Assembly: GCF_964019385.1 (NCBI RefSeq)
Contig: NC_088649.1
Location: 17,217,377 to 17,281,376, forward strand
DNA from: Sycon ciliatum
Taxonomy: Eukaryota > Porifera > Calcarea > Leucosolenida > Sycettidae
DNA: 64,000 bases
Direction: 5' to 3'
Shown here: positions 11,131-21,518 of the stretch, piece by piece
Layout of the letters: each line of letters starts with the position of its first letter
Numbering within the stretch: position 1 is the first letter of the stretch
Translations under genes and position numbers: made by a program
Notes under the pieces: generated by a model
Databases searched by the model: none
What the model saw: only the letters and a program-made list of their open reading frames with translations
What the model was told of the DNA's origin: nothing

Positions 11131-14054
11131 AACGTTAGATGCTCATCGATTAGTATACCGAGGTATACACAAGCACAACTCTAGTACAGTTTGCGGGAAT
11201 GAAAAGGGAAAAATATATATATTCTTTTATTCCACGATGGCGTGACGCCAATAAGGATGATTAATAAGTGCGATAGAACTGGTACTAGCCAGAAACAGCT
11301 AGATGGAAATTAACCGGGAGGCAAGAAGCAATGGATCATGAAAAACAAGCGGGGCAATAATGTTAGCAGGGGTGATCGAGATAGTTAAGTACACGTTCGA
11401 GATATCAGAAACCAGGGGGATGCGCGGAGCAGGAGCAGGTACTGCTCAAAAGAAGACTGGATGCATTGTTTCGGAAAGAATTTCTACGAGGTTGGGTTGT
11501 GATGTCGATAGGGAGTGAGTTGTAGAGGGTGAGGGCACTGTTGATGGGGGAGTCTCGGTGCCTGTTCGTGTGTGCGTGTCCGATGGACTTGTCTGTCGAA
11601 GGGTGTATGGTTGGTGTTGACGTTGTGGTGCAAGATGTGGTTGTTGCAGGTGTGGTGGGGAGGTTTGGTGGTGGATGTCCCATGCTAGTAGGGCTTGTTT
11701 AACAAGGAGTCGTGAGCTAAGGGTGGGGAGCTTTGCGTGATGGAGGAGGGAGCTGTGGTGAACTGGTGCAAAGAGGGGAATCCGAAGGCAGATGCGTATA
11801 GCACGGCGTTGAATTCTCTCCAGTGTGTCCCGCTGTTGCTGTGTGGTGTTCGAGAGGGCAAGGCTGCCATATTCGAGAACGGGTCGGATGTAGGTTGTGT
11901 ATATTAACAATAGGCTGGAAGCGTTCATTGTGCCACGTGTCTTGTGGAGTTGGTGTAGTAGTGTTTTGGCTTTGTTGGTGGTTTCTATGATGTGTTGGGC
12001 CCATCGCATATCGTCTTGGAGTGTAACACCAAGGTGCCTATGTTGGTGGACCTGCTGCAGCCGAGTCAAGTGGAGCGTGATGTGGATGGTGTGTTGGGGT
12101 TGGAAGGAAAGGACGACGGTTTTCGTGGTGTTGACGAGGAGATGCCAATCCTTCAACCATCGTCCTGCTGCGTCCACGGCACGTTGGAGGAATGCAGCTG
12201 ACAAATCCCTCGTGTAATGCGTCGCGATGAGTGCCGTGTCATCGCCGAACTGGCTGCATTTAGTGTGAGAGTTTGTACATGCTGGGGGGAGGTCGATCGT
12301 GTACACCAGGAAAAGAAGAGGCCCCAGGACAGAGCCCTGGGGTACTCCAGCTGGAATGGATTTCCATGATGACAAAGCGGAGCCAACCTTGACGCGTTGT
12401 CGGCGGCGAGTCAGGTAGCTTGTGAGCCAGGTAAGGGCAATGCCACGGAGGTGCTCGAGTTTGGCCAGGAGGCCAGCATGCCAGACTCGGTCAAAAGCCT
12501 TTGATAAGTCAAAGAAGCATGCTGACACTGCCTGACCGGAATCTCGGCTGGCGGAAATCTCATGCACTAGGCGGGAGAGCTGTAGTTCAGTACTATCCTT
12601 AGATCGAAATCCAGATTGGTCGGCCGGTAGGTGGGGCTCAATGTGGGTGTAGAGGCGTTGGTGAACAATCCTCTCCTGAACCTTGCTGACAACGCTTAGG
12701 AGCGAGATTGGTCTATAATTGGTGACCTCTGCACGAGAGGCTTTCTTGTGTAGAGGACTGATAGTGGCGTCGCGCCAGTCCTGTGGCTGCTCGCCTCGCG
12801 AGAAAGACTCGTTGAAAAGTGTTGCGAGGGAGCACGATATTTCGTCTGCAGTGATCTTGAGCAATTTCGTCGGGATGCCATCGTACCCAGCCGACTTCCG
12901 GAAATCAAGAGCGGAAAGGAGTTTTCTGACCTCCTCCTGAGTGGTGATGATTTCCTTCAGTTCGCTTCCGACGATGCGCGACACGCCAATCTCTGGCACG
13001 GCTTCAGTTGGTCCGGAGACGGACTTCTGGCTTTCCGAAATGAAAAAATTGTTAAACGCTTCCGCCTTTTCTCCATCTGATCTAGCCACTGTTTCGTTCG
13101 CTGAAATAGGTGGAAGCTCCTTTTTCGGGGACGACCGCAGTGATTTCATTAACTTGTACAGGTTTCGCTGTGAGACACCAGTTACGTCGCCTTGCGCGGT
13201 AGTGGATACGAAGGCGGATTTAGCTTCTCTCAGTAGTGTTGTGGTCCTATTGCGTTGAGTAACGAATGTGAGCCAGTTCTCGGCGCTGCGAGTTCTGAGA
13301 TACTGACGGTAGAGCTGATGCTTGAGTTTAATGCTGCAAAGAAGCTGTTGAGTCATCCATGGTCGCCGACCTGGGCATGTCTGGTGTGTACGTCGTGGTG
13401 CGAAGTTAGTACAGTACAAGTGTGCTGTGTTGATAAGCGAGTCATGCCAATGCGACCAGAGGTCTGTCATTGATAACTGCGGGATTTCCTCAGCTGGTGG
13501 CAAAAGCTGCATTGAGCTCAGGGCTTCTTTCAGTGCGACGACGCGATCAGGGTCCCAGTTCCAGCGCCAAGCTTCGACGTTTTGCTGGGGTGTTGGTGCT
13601 TGTGGTGGGCATGCAAGGGACACATGTCCTCCGACGAGTACATGATCTGACGCTCCAACAGGGGGATACGATGTGACAGATAGGTCTTCTTCTGGTACGT
13701 TGGAGATGACAACGTCGAGGCAGGACTTCAAGTTGCCTCTGGAAATACAGGTCGGAAAAGACACGTGCTGGTTTAATCCTGCAGTGTCTAGTAGGTAGCT
13801 CAGCAGGTCGCCAGCTCTATCAGTGATATCAGTGGGAAGCCATGAGGTGTGCTTTGCGTTCATATCTCCTACCAATAGAAACGGAGAGTTCATGTTGCAG
13901 AGACCTAGACAGGGCTCCAGTTGTTGGCAGAATGTGTACGGATCTGTGTTTGGAGGACGGTAGGAGCATCCGACTGTAAGTGATACATTCGGTAGGTCAA
14001 GTTCGAGCCAGAGTGATTCGAAGTTGCTCATCGTGATGTTTGTTTTGTGTTTGT

Positions 14055-16019
14055 GTGGGATGGATGAGTGAACATCCTCCTCGTAAGCCGAGGCGCCGAC
14101 CTTGCCCATGGTTGTGTCCTGAACTTGTATCTGCTGTGCGTCAACGAAACAAGGCCCACCGACTTCTTTCACGCTCTCCAAACGATGTCCGCCTGCGAGA
14201 GCAACACCGCACTCTCCGCGCAGCCGCGCGCAAGCTAGATCGGAGGCTAAGGGATCAGTATTTTCAAGCTCGCCTACAGTCGGCCGGAAAGGATGGACGG
14301 AAGCTCTGGAATACGATAAACGTGGTGACTGGACGAGCGAAAAGTTCAAGCCCACCACAAGTACCTGTTGGAATCCTCTCCCGAACTTTTGGCGAAGTTG
14401 TACATGACCCTGGACGACCAGACGCGCTGTGCGCCAACGCACCAGCCGAACGTGAAGCACCAGCATTCACGGAATTTGCGCCTGTTTCGACGGAGGACAT
14501 TACGGCCCTTCTCCAGTCCGTTGACGCGTCAAAAGCAACTGGACATGATGACTTGCCGGGTATTGTCCTTAGAAACTCGGCATCAATACTGGCTCCCTCG
14601 CTCAGCATCATTTTCAATACTTCGTTATGTCAGGGGTGTGTTCCCCGTCAGTTTAAAATTGCTAATGTGTCGCCGCTATTCAAAGGTGGCGGCCTTGACC
14701 CTTGTCAGCCTACTGCGTATCGACCTATTTCTCTACTACCAGTCGTTTCTCGCCTCCTCGAGAAGATCGTCAAAGCTCAGCTTACATCCTTTCTGACCGA
14801 TCACAGTATTCTCCCTGACTCGCAGTTCGCGTACAGGAAGAACCACAGTACGGAGGACGCTCTTGTGCTAGCTGTCAATCGCTGGCTGAAAGCGAAGTAT
14901 GAGCGCAAACTCACAGGTGTGATATTCGTGGATATGTCGAAGGCTTTCGACTGTGTCAAACACACCATCTTGGCACAGGAGCTATCCGACATTGGGGTCG
15001 GCGGTACTGTCCAGATATGGTTCACTAGTTACCTGAGTGAGCGGCTTCAACGCGTAGTCGTGGGCGGAAATTGCTCGGAACACGTCGCATGCAGTCGAGG
15101 GGTGCCGCAAGGATCCGTCCTCGGCCCCCTCCTGTTCACACTATACATCCGTAACCTTCGATGCTGCTTGCCCCAGCAGGTCACAAACCAGGAATTTGCA
15201 GACGACATTGCAATTGAAGCCTCGGGCAGTTGCGAACAAGTGTGCTCTTCTCTAAGCACAGCCATCACTGGCCTGTCGCAGTGGTTGGAGGACCGCGGGC
15301 TAATGCTGAACCAAAAGAAAACGCAAGCTCTGTTGATTACCCCAAGAGGCCCAGCCCCTGACACAGATAACATTCGAATTCGCTGTGGGAATGCAGCCCT
15401 TGCAGTTGTGGAACAAGCGCGGTACCTGGGCGTAATGGTAGATGGGCAGCTCTCCTGGGAGCCTCACGTCAATCACACAATCCAGCAGGTGCGGAAGTCA
15501 GTAGGTGCGCTGTGGCGGAGCCGCCGAAGCCTCACCCTGGCGTCAAAGATCCTGTTTTACAGGTCGATGATCCAGGGTAGGTTGTCGTACGCTTCCAACG
15601 CCTTTTATCCGTCACTTCAAATTGGCAACATGGAGCCCCTCACACGTCTAACGAAGTGCGCTATCCGCGGCTTCTTCGGTCTGCCACCGTGGTCGCGCAC
15701 GAGCCCGATCTTTGAACAGCTCCGCCTCACCACCCTGGAGGACATGTTTAACATTAAGCTCCTCATCTTTGTCCGTCGTTGTCTGTTCTCCCGAGCTAGC
15801 TCCCTCTTCACCAGCTTCTTCGTGAGAGTTACTGGTGACCGCACTCGGGGAGCAGCACATCACCTCGTTCGAGTACCATTTTGGCCCGGTCCTGCGGGTC
15901 GAGCGACCATGCAGTTCATCGGCGCAGTCGTGTGGAACCAGCTCCCGCCTGATCTCCGTTCCGAGCCCAGCCACCTTCAGTTCTGTGCCCTGCTAAAAGC
16001 GCATCATGGCTCCGTTTAA
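14055..16019 (+). CDS. LINE B reverse transcriptase (partial ORF2)
   Basis: About 650 codons without a stop. The linker region (KPRRRPCPWLCPELVSAVRQ) is followed by RT with YRPISLLPVVSRLLEKIV, FVDMSKAFDCVKH, GVPQGSVLGPLLF and FADD, and then the thumb and C-terminal region with YLGVMVDGQLSW and a W-N-QLPPDLR motif. The endonuclease is missing because of 5' truncation, so there is no natural start. The intact frame suggests a fairly recent insertion. The clade appears close to L2/CR1/Jockey-type elements; LINE B and LINE A are clearly different families. Confidence 0.8.
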   Translation: MGWMSEHPPRKPRRRPCPWLCPELVSAVRQRNKAHRLLSRSPNDVRLREQHRTLRAAARKLDRRLRDQYFQARLQSAGKDGRKLWNTINVVTGRAKSSSPPQVPVGILSRTFGEVVHDPGRPDALCANAPAEREAPAFTEFAPVSTEDITALLQSVDASKATGHDDLPGIVLRNSASILAPSLSIIFNTSLCQGCVPRQFKIANVSPLFKGGGLDPCQPTAYRPISLLPVVSRLLEKIVKAQLTSFLTDHSILPDSQFAYRKNHSTEDALVLAVNRWLKAKYERKLTGVIFVDMSKAFDCVKHTILAQELSDIGVGGTVQIWFTSYLSERLQRVVVGGNCSEHVACSRGVPQGSVLGPLLFTLYIRNLRCCLPQQVTNQEFADDIAIEASGSCEQVCSSLSTAITGLSQWLEDRGLMLNQKKTQALLITPRGPAPDTDNIRIRCGNAALAVVEQARYLGVMVDGQLSWEPHVNHTIQQVRKSVGALWRSRRSLTLASKILFYRSMIQGRLSYASNAFYPSLQIGNMEPLTRLTKCAIRGFFGLPPWSRTSPIFEQLRLTTLEDMFNIKLLIFVRRCLFSRASSLFTSFFVRVTGDRTRGAAHHLVRVPFWPGPAGRATMQFIGAVVWNQLPPDLRSEPSHLQFCALLKAHHGSV

Positions 16020-16300
16020 ATGCTTTTCGGCTAGTGTGTTTCTGTGGTATAGCGGACTGAAGAATAGTAAACGTGTTTTGCAATATATGTATGAAGCTAT
16101 TTTGTATATAGTATGTTCCCATTCCGTTTTTGCTTTGGTGTAGCCCTGAGGTTGATTGCTTATTTATTTCTACCCTTCCTCTCTCCATACTTCTGTCCCC
16201 CCCCCTCTCTCTCATTCCTTCTGTCGTCCACATGTATCAAAGGAGGCGAAATCGCCTGTTTGTGGTGCGACGTTAAATAAACTTCTACAACAACAACAAC
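14055..16300 (+). mobile_element. LINE B: 5'-truncated non-LTR retrotransposon
   Basis: A plus-strand insertion inside LINE A ORF2, 5' truncated (no endonuclease). It ends with a short 3' UTR containing TGCGACGTTAAATAAAC and a (CAA)n tail at about 16287-16300, after which LINE A resumes in frame at 16301. No clear target duplication. A related 3' end with the same (CAA)n tail lies at 28085-28238. Confidence 0.8.
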
Positions 16301-16711
16301 ATACACGGCGACTCCTCCGCCTCTACAGTGCTGCCGACCATGCCTATAAAGGGAGTAGTCGGGGAGTTCGTATAGAGAGTCTGGCTCTAGGGGGTTTGCC
16401 CAAGTTTCACATATGGCGATGAGACTGGGTCTCTTTTCTATGGCTACCTGCGCAATCTCGTCCATTTTGTTGAACAAGCTGCGAGCGTTGAAGCTCAGGA
16501 AATTGAACTTGCTTGTCCCGCAGAAAGAGCGCTCGTATGAAACATGATCTGATTGCGTAGCATTGTGGGGGAGAAAAGATTGTGCGTGAGGATTAAGCAT
16601 GAGTATTGAAAGAAATGAAAGGACTAGCAAAGTAGTATAGTGACTTACTACTGGCATTGCGAGTTGATTCCTGTTGGCTTGTTCTTTTTCTTCGATTCGA
16701 TGGAGAGGCCG

Positions 16712-17794
16712 CTAGCACCGTGATGCACTTCCTGGGGGCTGCTTTCTCTTCTTGCGATTCCGTGATCTCATGCCATTATCCTCAGGTCTGTCGGGGGTGA
16801 CACTCGGGCGCAAACGCTTGGAGTTGCCCAAGTTGACTTCGCCTTCGCATGAATCGAAATTGCAGTCTTGAGCCGGTGGTCGGTGTTGATGGTGGACATT
16901 TGTGGTCTGGTTTGATGCTACTGCTTGGCCCAGCGGTTCATGATCTGAGTTGTTTGGCGTAGCACCAAAGTCTTCTGGCTCGGAGGAGCTTGACTGATGG
17001 TCATCGTCTGATTCGCTATCAGATTCCTTGCCTTGTTGGTTACCTTGTCGGTTGGCAACTATGTCTGAGAGAAGTACCTCCGCTCGCTCAGATTCGGTGG
17101 AGAGAAGGCTGGTGTTGTTTTTGGTTTTATGTTCGGAGGATGAGTCTACAGCTCTGTTGTTGGACGAAGTCTTGGTGGTTGATTTGCTTATTTGAGTATT
17201 TTCCGGGCAGTCCTTGGCGATGTGCCCTGGCTTGTTGCATAGCCTGCATGTGGGTGTTTGATCAGCATGGTACACGCGGAAATTGCTCTTCCCGTCCCGT
17301 GATTTCACGTACGATGGTACGGTCTTGTTTGTGCCAAGTTTGAAGGTGGCAAACCTCACTCCTGTCGCAATGAAAACGCCATCCCGGATTTTGAGTCTGC
17401 CATGTCGTATGGCACCCTGCACCGTACCGTACTGGGAAAGTGCAGCTTCTACGGCTCCATCACTCACCCACACAGGAATGTCGTGAATATGGAGCTGGAC
17501 GTTGGGGGTACCCGCCAAACATTCCGGGGAAATATGCCGTTCATTGAGCACGAAGCCGTTCTTGGACACCAAAATGGCTAATGAGGATTCCGTAAAGGTT
17601 ATTCTGCACTGCCCGGAGGAGCTCACCTGTACAGACAGGATCGCCTCAGCCTCGATTCCATGCTTTTCCAGGCACTGCACGTAGGTGGCCACCTCGATAT
17701 CTTTGACTGCGGGAAATACCACTGTCCGGGCCATCAGTTCTCTGGCGCTCAGTCTTCTCCTCGGATCCTGTACTCGTTCTGAGGGTGAAGACAT
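16712..17794 (-). CDS. LINE A ORF1 protein (RNA-binding, CCHC)
   Basis: About 360 aa from the ATG at 17794; an earlier in-frame ATG at 17863 would add 23 residues that look like untranslated leader. The N-terminal half resembles RRM-like domains of non-LTR ORF1 proteins (inference from pattern). It is followed by a retroviral-type zinc knuckle CRLCNKPGHIAKDC (CX2CX4HX4C). The C-terminal 130 residues are low-complexity, rich in Ser, Asn, Asp and Glu, and end in a basic KKRKQ patch. ORF1 proteins bind the element RNA and form the transport particle. The frame is intact, unlike the downstream ORF2. Confidence 0.8.
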   Translation of the reverse strand: MSSPSERVQDPRRRLSARELMARTVVFPAVKDIEVATYVQCLEKHGIEAEAILSVQVSSSGQCRITFTESSLAILVSKNGFVLNERHISPECLAGTPNVQLHIHDIPVWVSDGAVEAALSQYGTVQGAIRHGRLKIRDGVFIATGVRFATFKLGTNKTVPSYVKSRDGKSNFRVYHADQTPTCRLCNKPGHIAKDCPENTQISKSTTKTSSNNRAVDSSSEHKTKNNTSLLSTESERAEVLLSDIVANRQGNQQGKESDSESDDDHQSSSSEPEDFGATPNNSDHEPLGQAVASNQTTNVHHQHRPPAQDCNFDSCEGEVNLGNSKRLRPSVTPDRPEDNGMRSRNRKKRKQPPGSASRC

Positions 17795-17854
17795 CCTGTC
17801 AGGTACATGTATCAGGCACATGTACATGTACACAGGCACAGGTGTCGTACACGG

Positions 17855-18240
17855 TGAATGCACGCTCAGTACGCAATCACATTCAGATTACATGTCATGT
17901 ACCAATTTTTAAATGATTTACTTCACTGTATCATGAATTTGTATCAAGTTCAAAAATAATACATGACACGTAATAATTTTAACTATTGCAAGTTGTAGTT
18001 CGAAAGCACCCTTGAAAGTCAAGTGCATGTACATTACGTAGGTATCGATTCTAGTGAAAAGCAGTGGCAGGGTCACTCTGCGTCAGAACCCTCCCTGGGC
18101 CTGCTGCGAACAGTAGCGGAACACTGGGCTCTGCTCTGGACCTTGGCTCTGGAGGAGGACGGCTGCAGTCATACATGTACATGTAAGATCCACCGAGCCA
18201 AACTTCACTATCAATAATATCATTCATTATGGCACGCAGT
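17855..18240 (+). repeat. Dispersed repeat R2, copy 1
   Basis: Shares long stretches with 27213-28262, including CGCAATCACATTCAGATTA, AACACTGGGCTCTGCTCTGG and GAGCCAAACTTCACTAT. It lies immediately 5' of LINE A ORF1, so it may be the element's 5' region or the DNA into which LINE A inserted. Clusters of ACATGTACATGT are within it. Confidence 0.6.
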
Positions 18241-18249
18241 CGTCAGCCG

Positions 18250-18440
18250 TAGGAGGGGAACGTGAGCGCAAAGACAAGCACGAGCTGAAAGTCTCAGCGG
18301 TGAAGGACGGGGGGGGGGACCTTCTTGTCCAATGGTCTTGCCAGTATCGTCATCGCCATGCATGTATATCCGCCAACGTCTTTCACAGCTGAGACTTTCA
18401 GCTCCTGCTTGTCTTGGTTGCGCTCACCTTCCCCTCCGTG
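18250..18440. repeat. Inverted repeat with about 50-bp arms
   Basis: Left arm 18250-18300 and right arm about 18381-18440 are near-complementary (for example AGCTGAAAGTCTCAGC against GCTGAGACTTTCAGCT). A G-run and unrelated sequence separate them. Probably a fold-back MITE. Confidence 0.55.
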
Positions 18441-19011
18441 TTATACATGTACTTCGATGTACATGTACATATAACTTAGAACCTTCCAAGTTGGAAGGCT
18501 GTTGGAGTGCGCATCCAAGACGTGCTAGAGCTGTTAGCCAGTTAGGTTGTAGAACGTCAGTACCGTCGGTCAGTGTCGTGCAATGTTATCGCATGAGCTG
18601 ATTGTTTAGTAACTGGTGGTGTTAGTGGACGTTATAGCGTAACTTGCGCATTGAAGTTTCTTGGGTTCTTTTTCTCTACCTGTTTCGGCGTTGAAAACTT
18701 CCTGCGCTAGTGACTGTGTTAACCAAACTATGAAATAACGTGTGCAATACCTACAGTCTGACAGTGACAACAGTTCACCGTAGACATGGTAGGAGGTGGC
18801 ACCTGGACTAGAAATTTCCTTTAAAATTATCAATAAAATCGTTTCTCGCAGAATGTAACAGAAAACCATGGCAGTGTCGATAACTTTGGTTCTTTGCTTA
18901 CCAAATTGCAGGATAGGTGTCCAGCGATTTTGGACAACCGTGGAATTGACTCCTCGTCTGTCCAAAGCCGCGGTTAGGTAACTGCATCAAGTTGCTCTTA
19001 CAATTTTCATA

Positions 19012-19125
19012 CATGGCAGCGGGCTGCGACATGGCGGGCTGCGACATGGCGGGCTGCGACATGGCGGGCTGCGACATGGCAGAGGGCTGCGACATGGCAG
19101 CGGGCTGCGACATGGCAGAGGACTT
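19012..19125. repeat. Minisatellite of GGGCTGCGACATGGC units
   Basis: About seven units of 15 or 18 bp located about 200 bp upstream of the zinc-finger gene 1 start codon. The duplicated upstream region of gene 2 has a single unit at about 24843. Expansion therefore occurred in copy 1 only, in the likely promoter or 5' UTR. Confidence 0.85.
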
Positions 19126-19318
19126 AACACCCAGACGTTCTTTTGACGCACTATAACTTGATAATAATGCGCAAGCTGCAACCCTATAAGAAAAGGGTTT
19201 TTTTTCCTCTGCGTAGAGCAATAATGAATGATATTGGAGGTTCGTTCTTTCTTGCTTTGACTTTGTAAGCCGTGGATTGGTCAAATTGAATTTTCCTTCT
19301 TCTAGAGTTGTTGCAGAA

Positions 19319-20422
19319 ATGGAAGACACGGAGGAGTCGACGTCTGACTGTAGTATAGATTCTAGTAAACTACCGCCTATGCCACCATTGATGAAGTCAA
19401 AGAGGAATATGGTCGTCCGAAGTCCTAGACAGTATGGCCCATCGTCTGTTCTGCCATCGACTGAGATAAACACTGCCGAAGAAAACGTGGAGGAGGCGTC
19501 ACGTAGGAGACCCGCTTCATTGGAAGACGGGGAATTCAAGCGTCTTATGCCCCCCGAGTATACCAGACGCCTTATTCTTGCCTCTCCTCCACCATTGATC
19601 AAATTGATGAAGAACACAGAAATTTCAGCCAGTACTTCTGACATTCCACCAGGCTTCAAAACGACATTTCTAAACGCCCGCAAAAGGGACAGGAATGCAG
19701 CAACGTCTGGTACAACGCCTGGAATGGAAGTCGCGGAGAACTCCTCGTCAACCTTCAGCGGATACGAGAAGCGAGTATCGCCTGGGAAGCCGGTGCTCAA
19801 GGTTGGAAAGAAGGTCTTTTCGGCAGGCACAACGTCGGATGTTGAAGATTCTGCTGATAGGAAAAACGAAACATCTGAGCAACTCCATGCTTATGCCATA
19901 CCCGTTGACCGTAGTCATCCTATCGGGCTGGATTCTGTCTCTTCTAAGGTTGTGGTTCAAATTCTGGATCAGGACCAGTGTTCTAAGGGTGAGTCATCAC
20001 ACGCGTGTCCGTTGTGCCTAAAAGAGTTCAAGACAGCTTCTCACCTCCGTGAGCACGAACGTATTCATACTGGAGAGCGACCATTCAAGTGTACTGTATG
20101 CAGCAAGACGTTCACTCAATCAAGCACCTTGTGTGTTCATAAACGTACTCATACCGGAGAGAGGCCGCACACATGTGGGACATGTGGCAAGTCGTTCAAG
20201 TCGTATTGCCATTTACGCCAGCATGAACGTGTCCATTCTGGAGAAAGACCTTTTAAATGCAAGACATGTGAAAGGTCATTCACACGGCTATCGTATCTAC
20301 GTGACCATGAACATACACATACAGGAGAATGTCCGTATATGTGCGGAGAGTGCGCAAAAGGTTTCTGGCATTCTTCAAGCCTTCGCAGACACGAGCGTAA
20401 TCATCACATGCATGAAAATTAA
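19319..20422 (+). CDS. C2H2 zinc-finger protein, five fingers (gene 1)
   Basis: Starting at ATG 19319, 367 aa. The N-terminal 235 residues are Ser/Thr/Pro-rich and without a recognised domain. They are followed by five tandem classical fingers (starting CPLC, CTVC, CGTC, CKTC, CGEC) with TGERP-type linkers, ending in HERNH about 7 residues before the stop. Such arrays bind DNA, so a nuclear transcription factor is likely; the target is unknown. There is no KRAB, SCAN or BTB domain. A CAG just before the ATG could be a splice acceptor for an upstream 5' UTR exon. Its paralogue at 25079-26469 shares the N-terminal pattern (PPLxK-x-NTxISAST, FKT, AGTT) and all five fingers. Confidence 0.8.
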   Translation: MEDTEESTSDCSIDSSKLPPMPPLMKSKRNMVVRSPRQYGPSSVLPSTEINTAEENVEEASRRRPASLEDGEFKRLMPPEYTRRLILASPPPLIKLMKNTEISASTSDIPPGFKTTFLNARKRDRNAATSGTTPGMEVAENSSSTFSGYEKRVSPGKPVLKVGKKVFSAGTTSDVEDSADRKNETSEQLHAYAIPVDRSHPIGLDSVSSKVVVQILDQDQCSKGESSHACPLCLKEFKTASHLREHERIHTGERPFKCTVCSKTFTQSSTLCVHKRTHTGERPHTCGTCGKSFKSYCHLRQHERVHSGERPFKCKTCERSFTRLSYLRDHEHTHTGECPYMCGECAKGFWHSSSLRRHERNHHMHEN

Positions 20423-20483
20423 TTTAACGACCCTCAAAATCTTTAGTAACTGTTTCACTATGCGCGCAATGCATTTCTTCTCT

Positions 20484-20486
<3 letters not shown>

Positions 20487-20520
<34 letters not shown>

Positions 20521-20575
20521 CGTGTGTGTGTGCGTGTGTGTGTGTGCGTGTGTGTGTTTGTGTGTGTGCGTGTAT
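20487..20575. repeat. (GT)n microsatellite
   Basis: GT repeats with scattered GC interruptions just downstream of zinc-finger gene 1; frames read through it are artefacts. Confidence 0.9.
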
Positions 20576-21177
20576 TCGTAGCACTCCATGATGCACCACC
20601 TTGGTCGTATTCAAGCACGCGATAGACCATGATAGTCCAGGATTGCATTCTGACGTGCATTATGCAGTTCTGCATGTATATTTTGTGTTCTGGTCCATAG
20701 TCTCGTCTTACTGTACAACGCACTAGTGCTGCAAGTAATTAAAGCAGTTGTGAATAATCCTGGCATTTCGTTTGGTCTGAAAATGGATTACTTTGATCTG
20801 ATCGTAGATATTGTGCGAAGGGATTGTTGATTATAAACTTGTATCATTCGGTGGTACTATACCGGCATGCAGTCTCCCATCTCTTATGCAACATCAGAAA
20901 TTAATCCTGCATGTTGTTTAGAACCTTTTGTGATGGCAGTGTACACTACTCACACTTGAGAGGAATCAAAAGCGTTTCTGCTGTTGCTGCTGCTGATTCC
21001 TCTCAAGTGTGTGTGCTAGGCTCTGCGCCTTGGTGTATTGAGCAATGTCGCGATCAACCACAACTCCCTCCGAGTTAGCATTGTACACTATGTGCGGTTC
21101 ATCGACCGTCCGTAGAGGGCTCAATTTGCCGAAGGCAAGGAGCGTTATACAGTAGATTGTTTTGTTGTGTTTGTGTG

Positions 21178-21355
21178 TACAGTAAAACCTGGTTTAAGCG
21201 GCCACCCCACGGTGCAAGCAAAAGCGGTCGTTAACGCCAGGTGGTCTTTAGAACCAGGTCCAACAGTTTCAGTGTAGACATGTCCGTGCATGGAAGAAAC
21301 GGTTGTTAAGAGCAGGTGGTCGCTAAAACCAGAGGGCGCTTTCACCAGGTCTTAC
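21178..21355. mobile_element. Mariner/pogo-like MITE, degraded copy
   Basis: Begins TACAGTAAAACCTGGTTTAA and contains AGCGGTCGTTAA and GGTGGTCTTTAGAACCAGGT, shared with the better preserved copy at 43698-43847. Its right end is not clearly defined. Confidence 0.6.
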
Positions 21356-21518
21356 AATTGTCCAATCGTATAAATGTTTGTTGTGAAACTTGCTAATTGC
21401 TTGTTCTTGGATGGTGAGTGACTTGGGCAGTCGTAAGCGTGCTGGGTATTAGTAAGAAATGAACAACAGAAACAACATTGGGACATTGTAAGGTACTTGT
21501 AAGACGAAATAAAAATTA

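Larger units (their letters stand above)
11446..16657 (-). pseudogene. LINE A ORF2 (endonuclease/RT), split by LINE B
   Basis: Segment 1 is 16657-16301 (119 codons): start of the APE endonuclease with FNARSLFNK and ICETW (catalytic Asn and Glu regions). Segment 2 runs from about 14058 to 11446 (about 870 codons): rest of the endonuclease (GDMNAKHTSW, ASDHVLV with catalytic Asp/His), linker, and RT with ACFFDLSKAFD, GVPQGSVLGPLLF and an active-site box reading FGDD where FADD or YADD is usual. Both halves are free of stops, so the element was intact when LINE B inserted and is now unable to make ORF2. The open frame before 14058 is antisense of LINE B and is not real. Confidence 0.85.
11205..17794 (-). 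mobile_element. LINE A: nearly full-length non-LTR retrotransposon, interrupted
   Basis: Reading on the minus strand: ORF1 (17794-16712), a 54-bp gap, ORF2 start at 16657, interruption by LINE B (about 14055-16300), and ORF2 continuation to a stop at 11446, followed by a 3' UTR ending near an AT-rich tract at about 11205. The APE-type endonuclease followed by RT and the ORF1 with a CCHC knuckle fit the Jockey/CR1/L2 group; the clade is not certain. Confidence 0.8.
18475..20450 (+). repeat. Segmental duplication unit, copy 1 (with zinc-finger gene 1)
   Basis: The unit resembles 23875-26490 in order: R1 repeat, GTCGTGCAATGTTAT segment, GGGCTGCGACAT segment, then a C2H2 gene. This supports a tandem duplication of gene plus upstream sequence, with later divergence and insertions. 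Confidence 0.65.

Noticed and set aside
14058..14466. N-terminal extension of the minus-strand LINE A frame
   Set aside because: These codons are the antisense of LINE B; the real upstream part of the protein is at 16301-16657.
18898..19830. Long minus-strand open frame (310 codons) with AMSQP repeats
   Set aside because: It is antisense to the zinc-finger gene 1 exon and its upstream minisatellite; the repeats come from the GGGCTGCGACATGGC units and no domain is seen.
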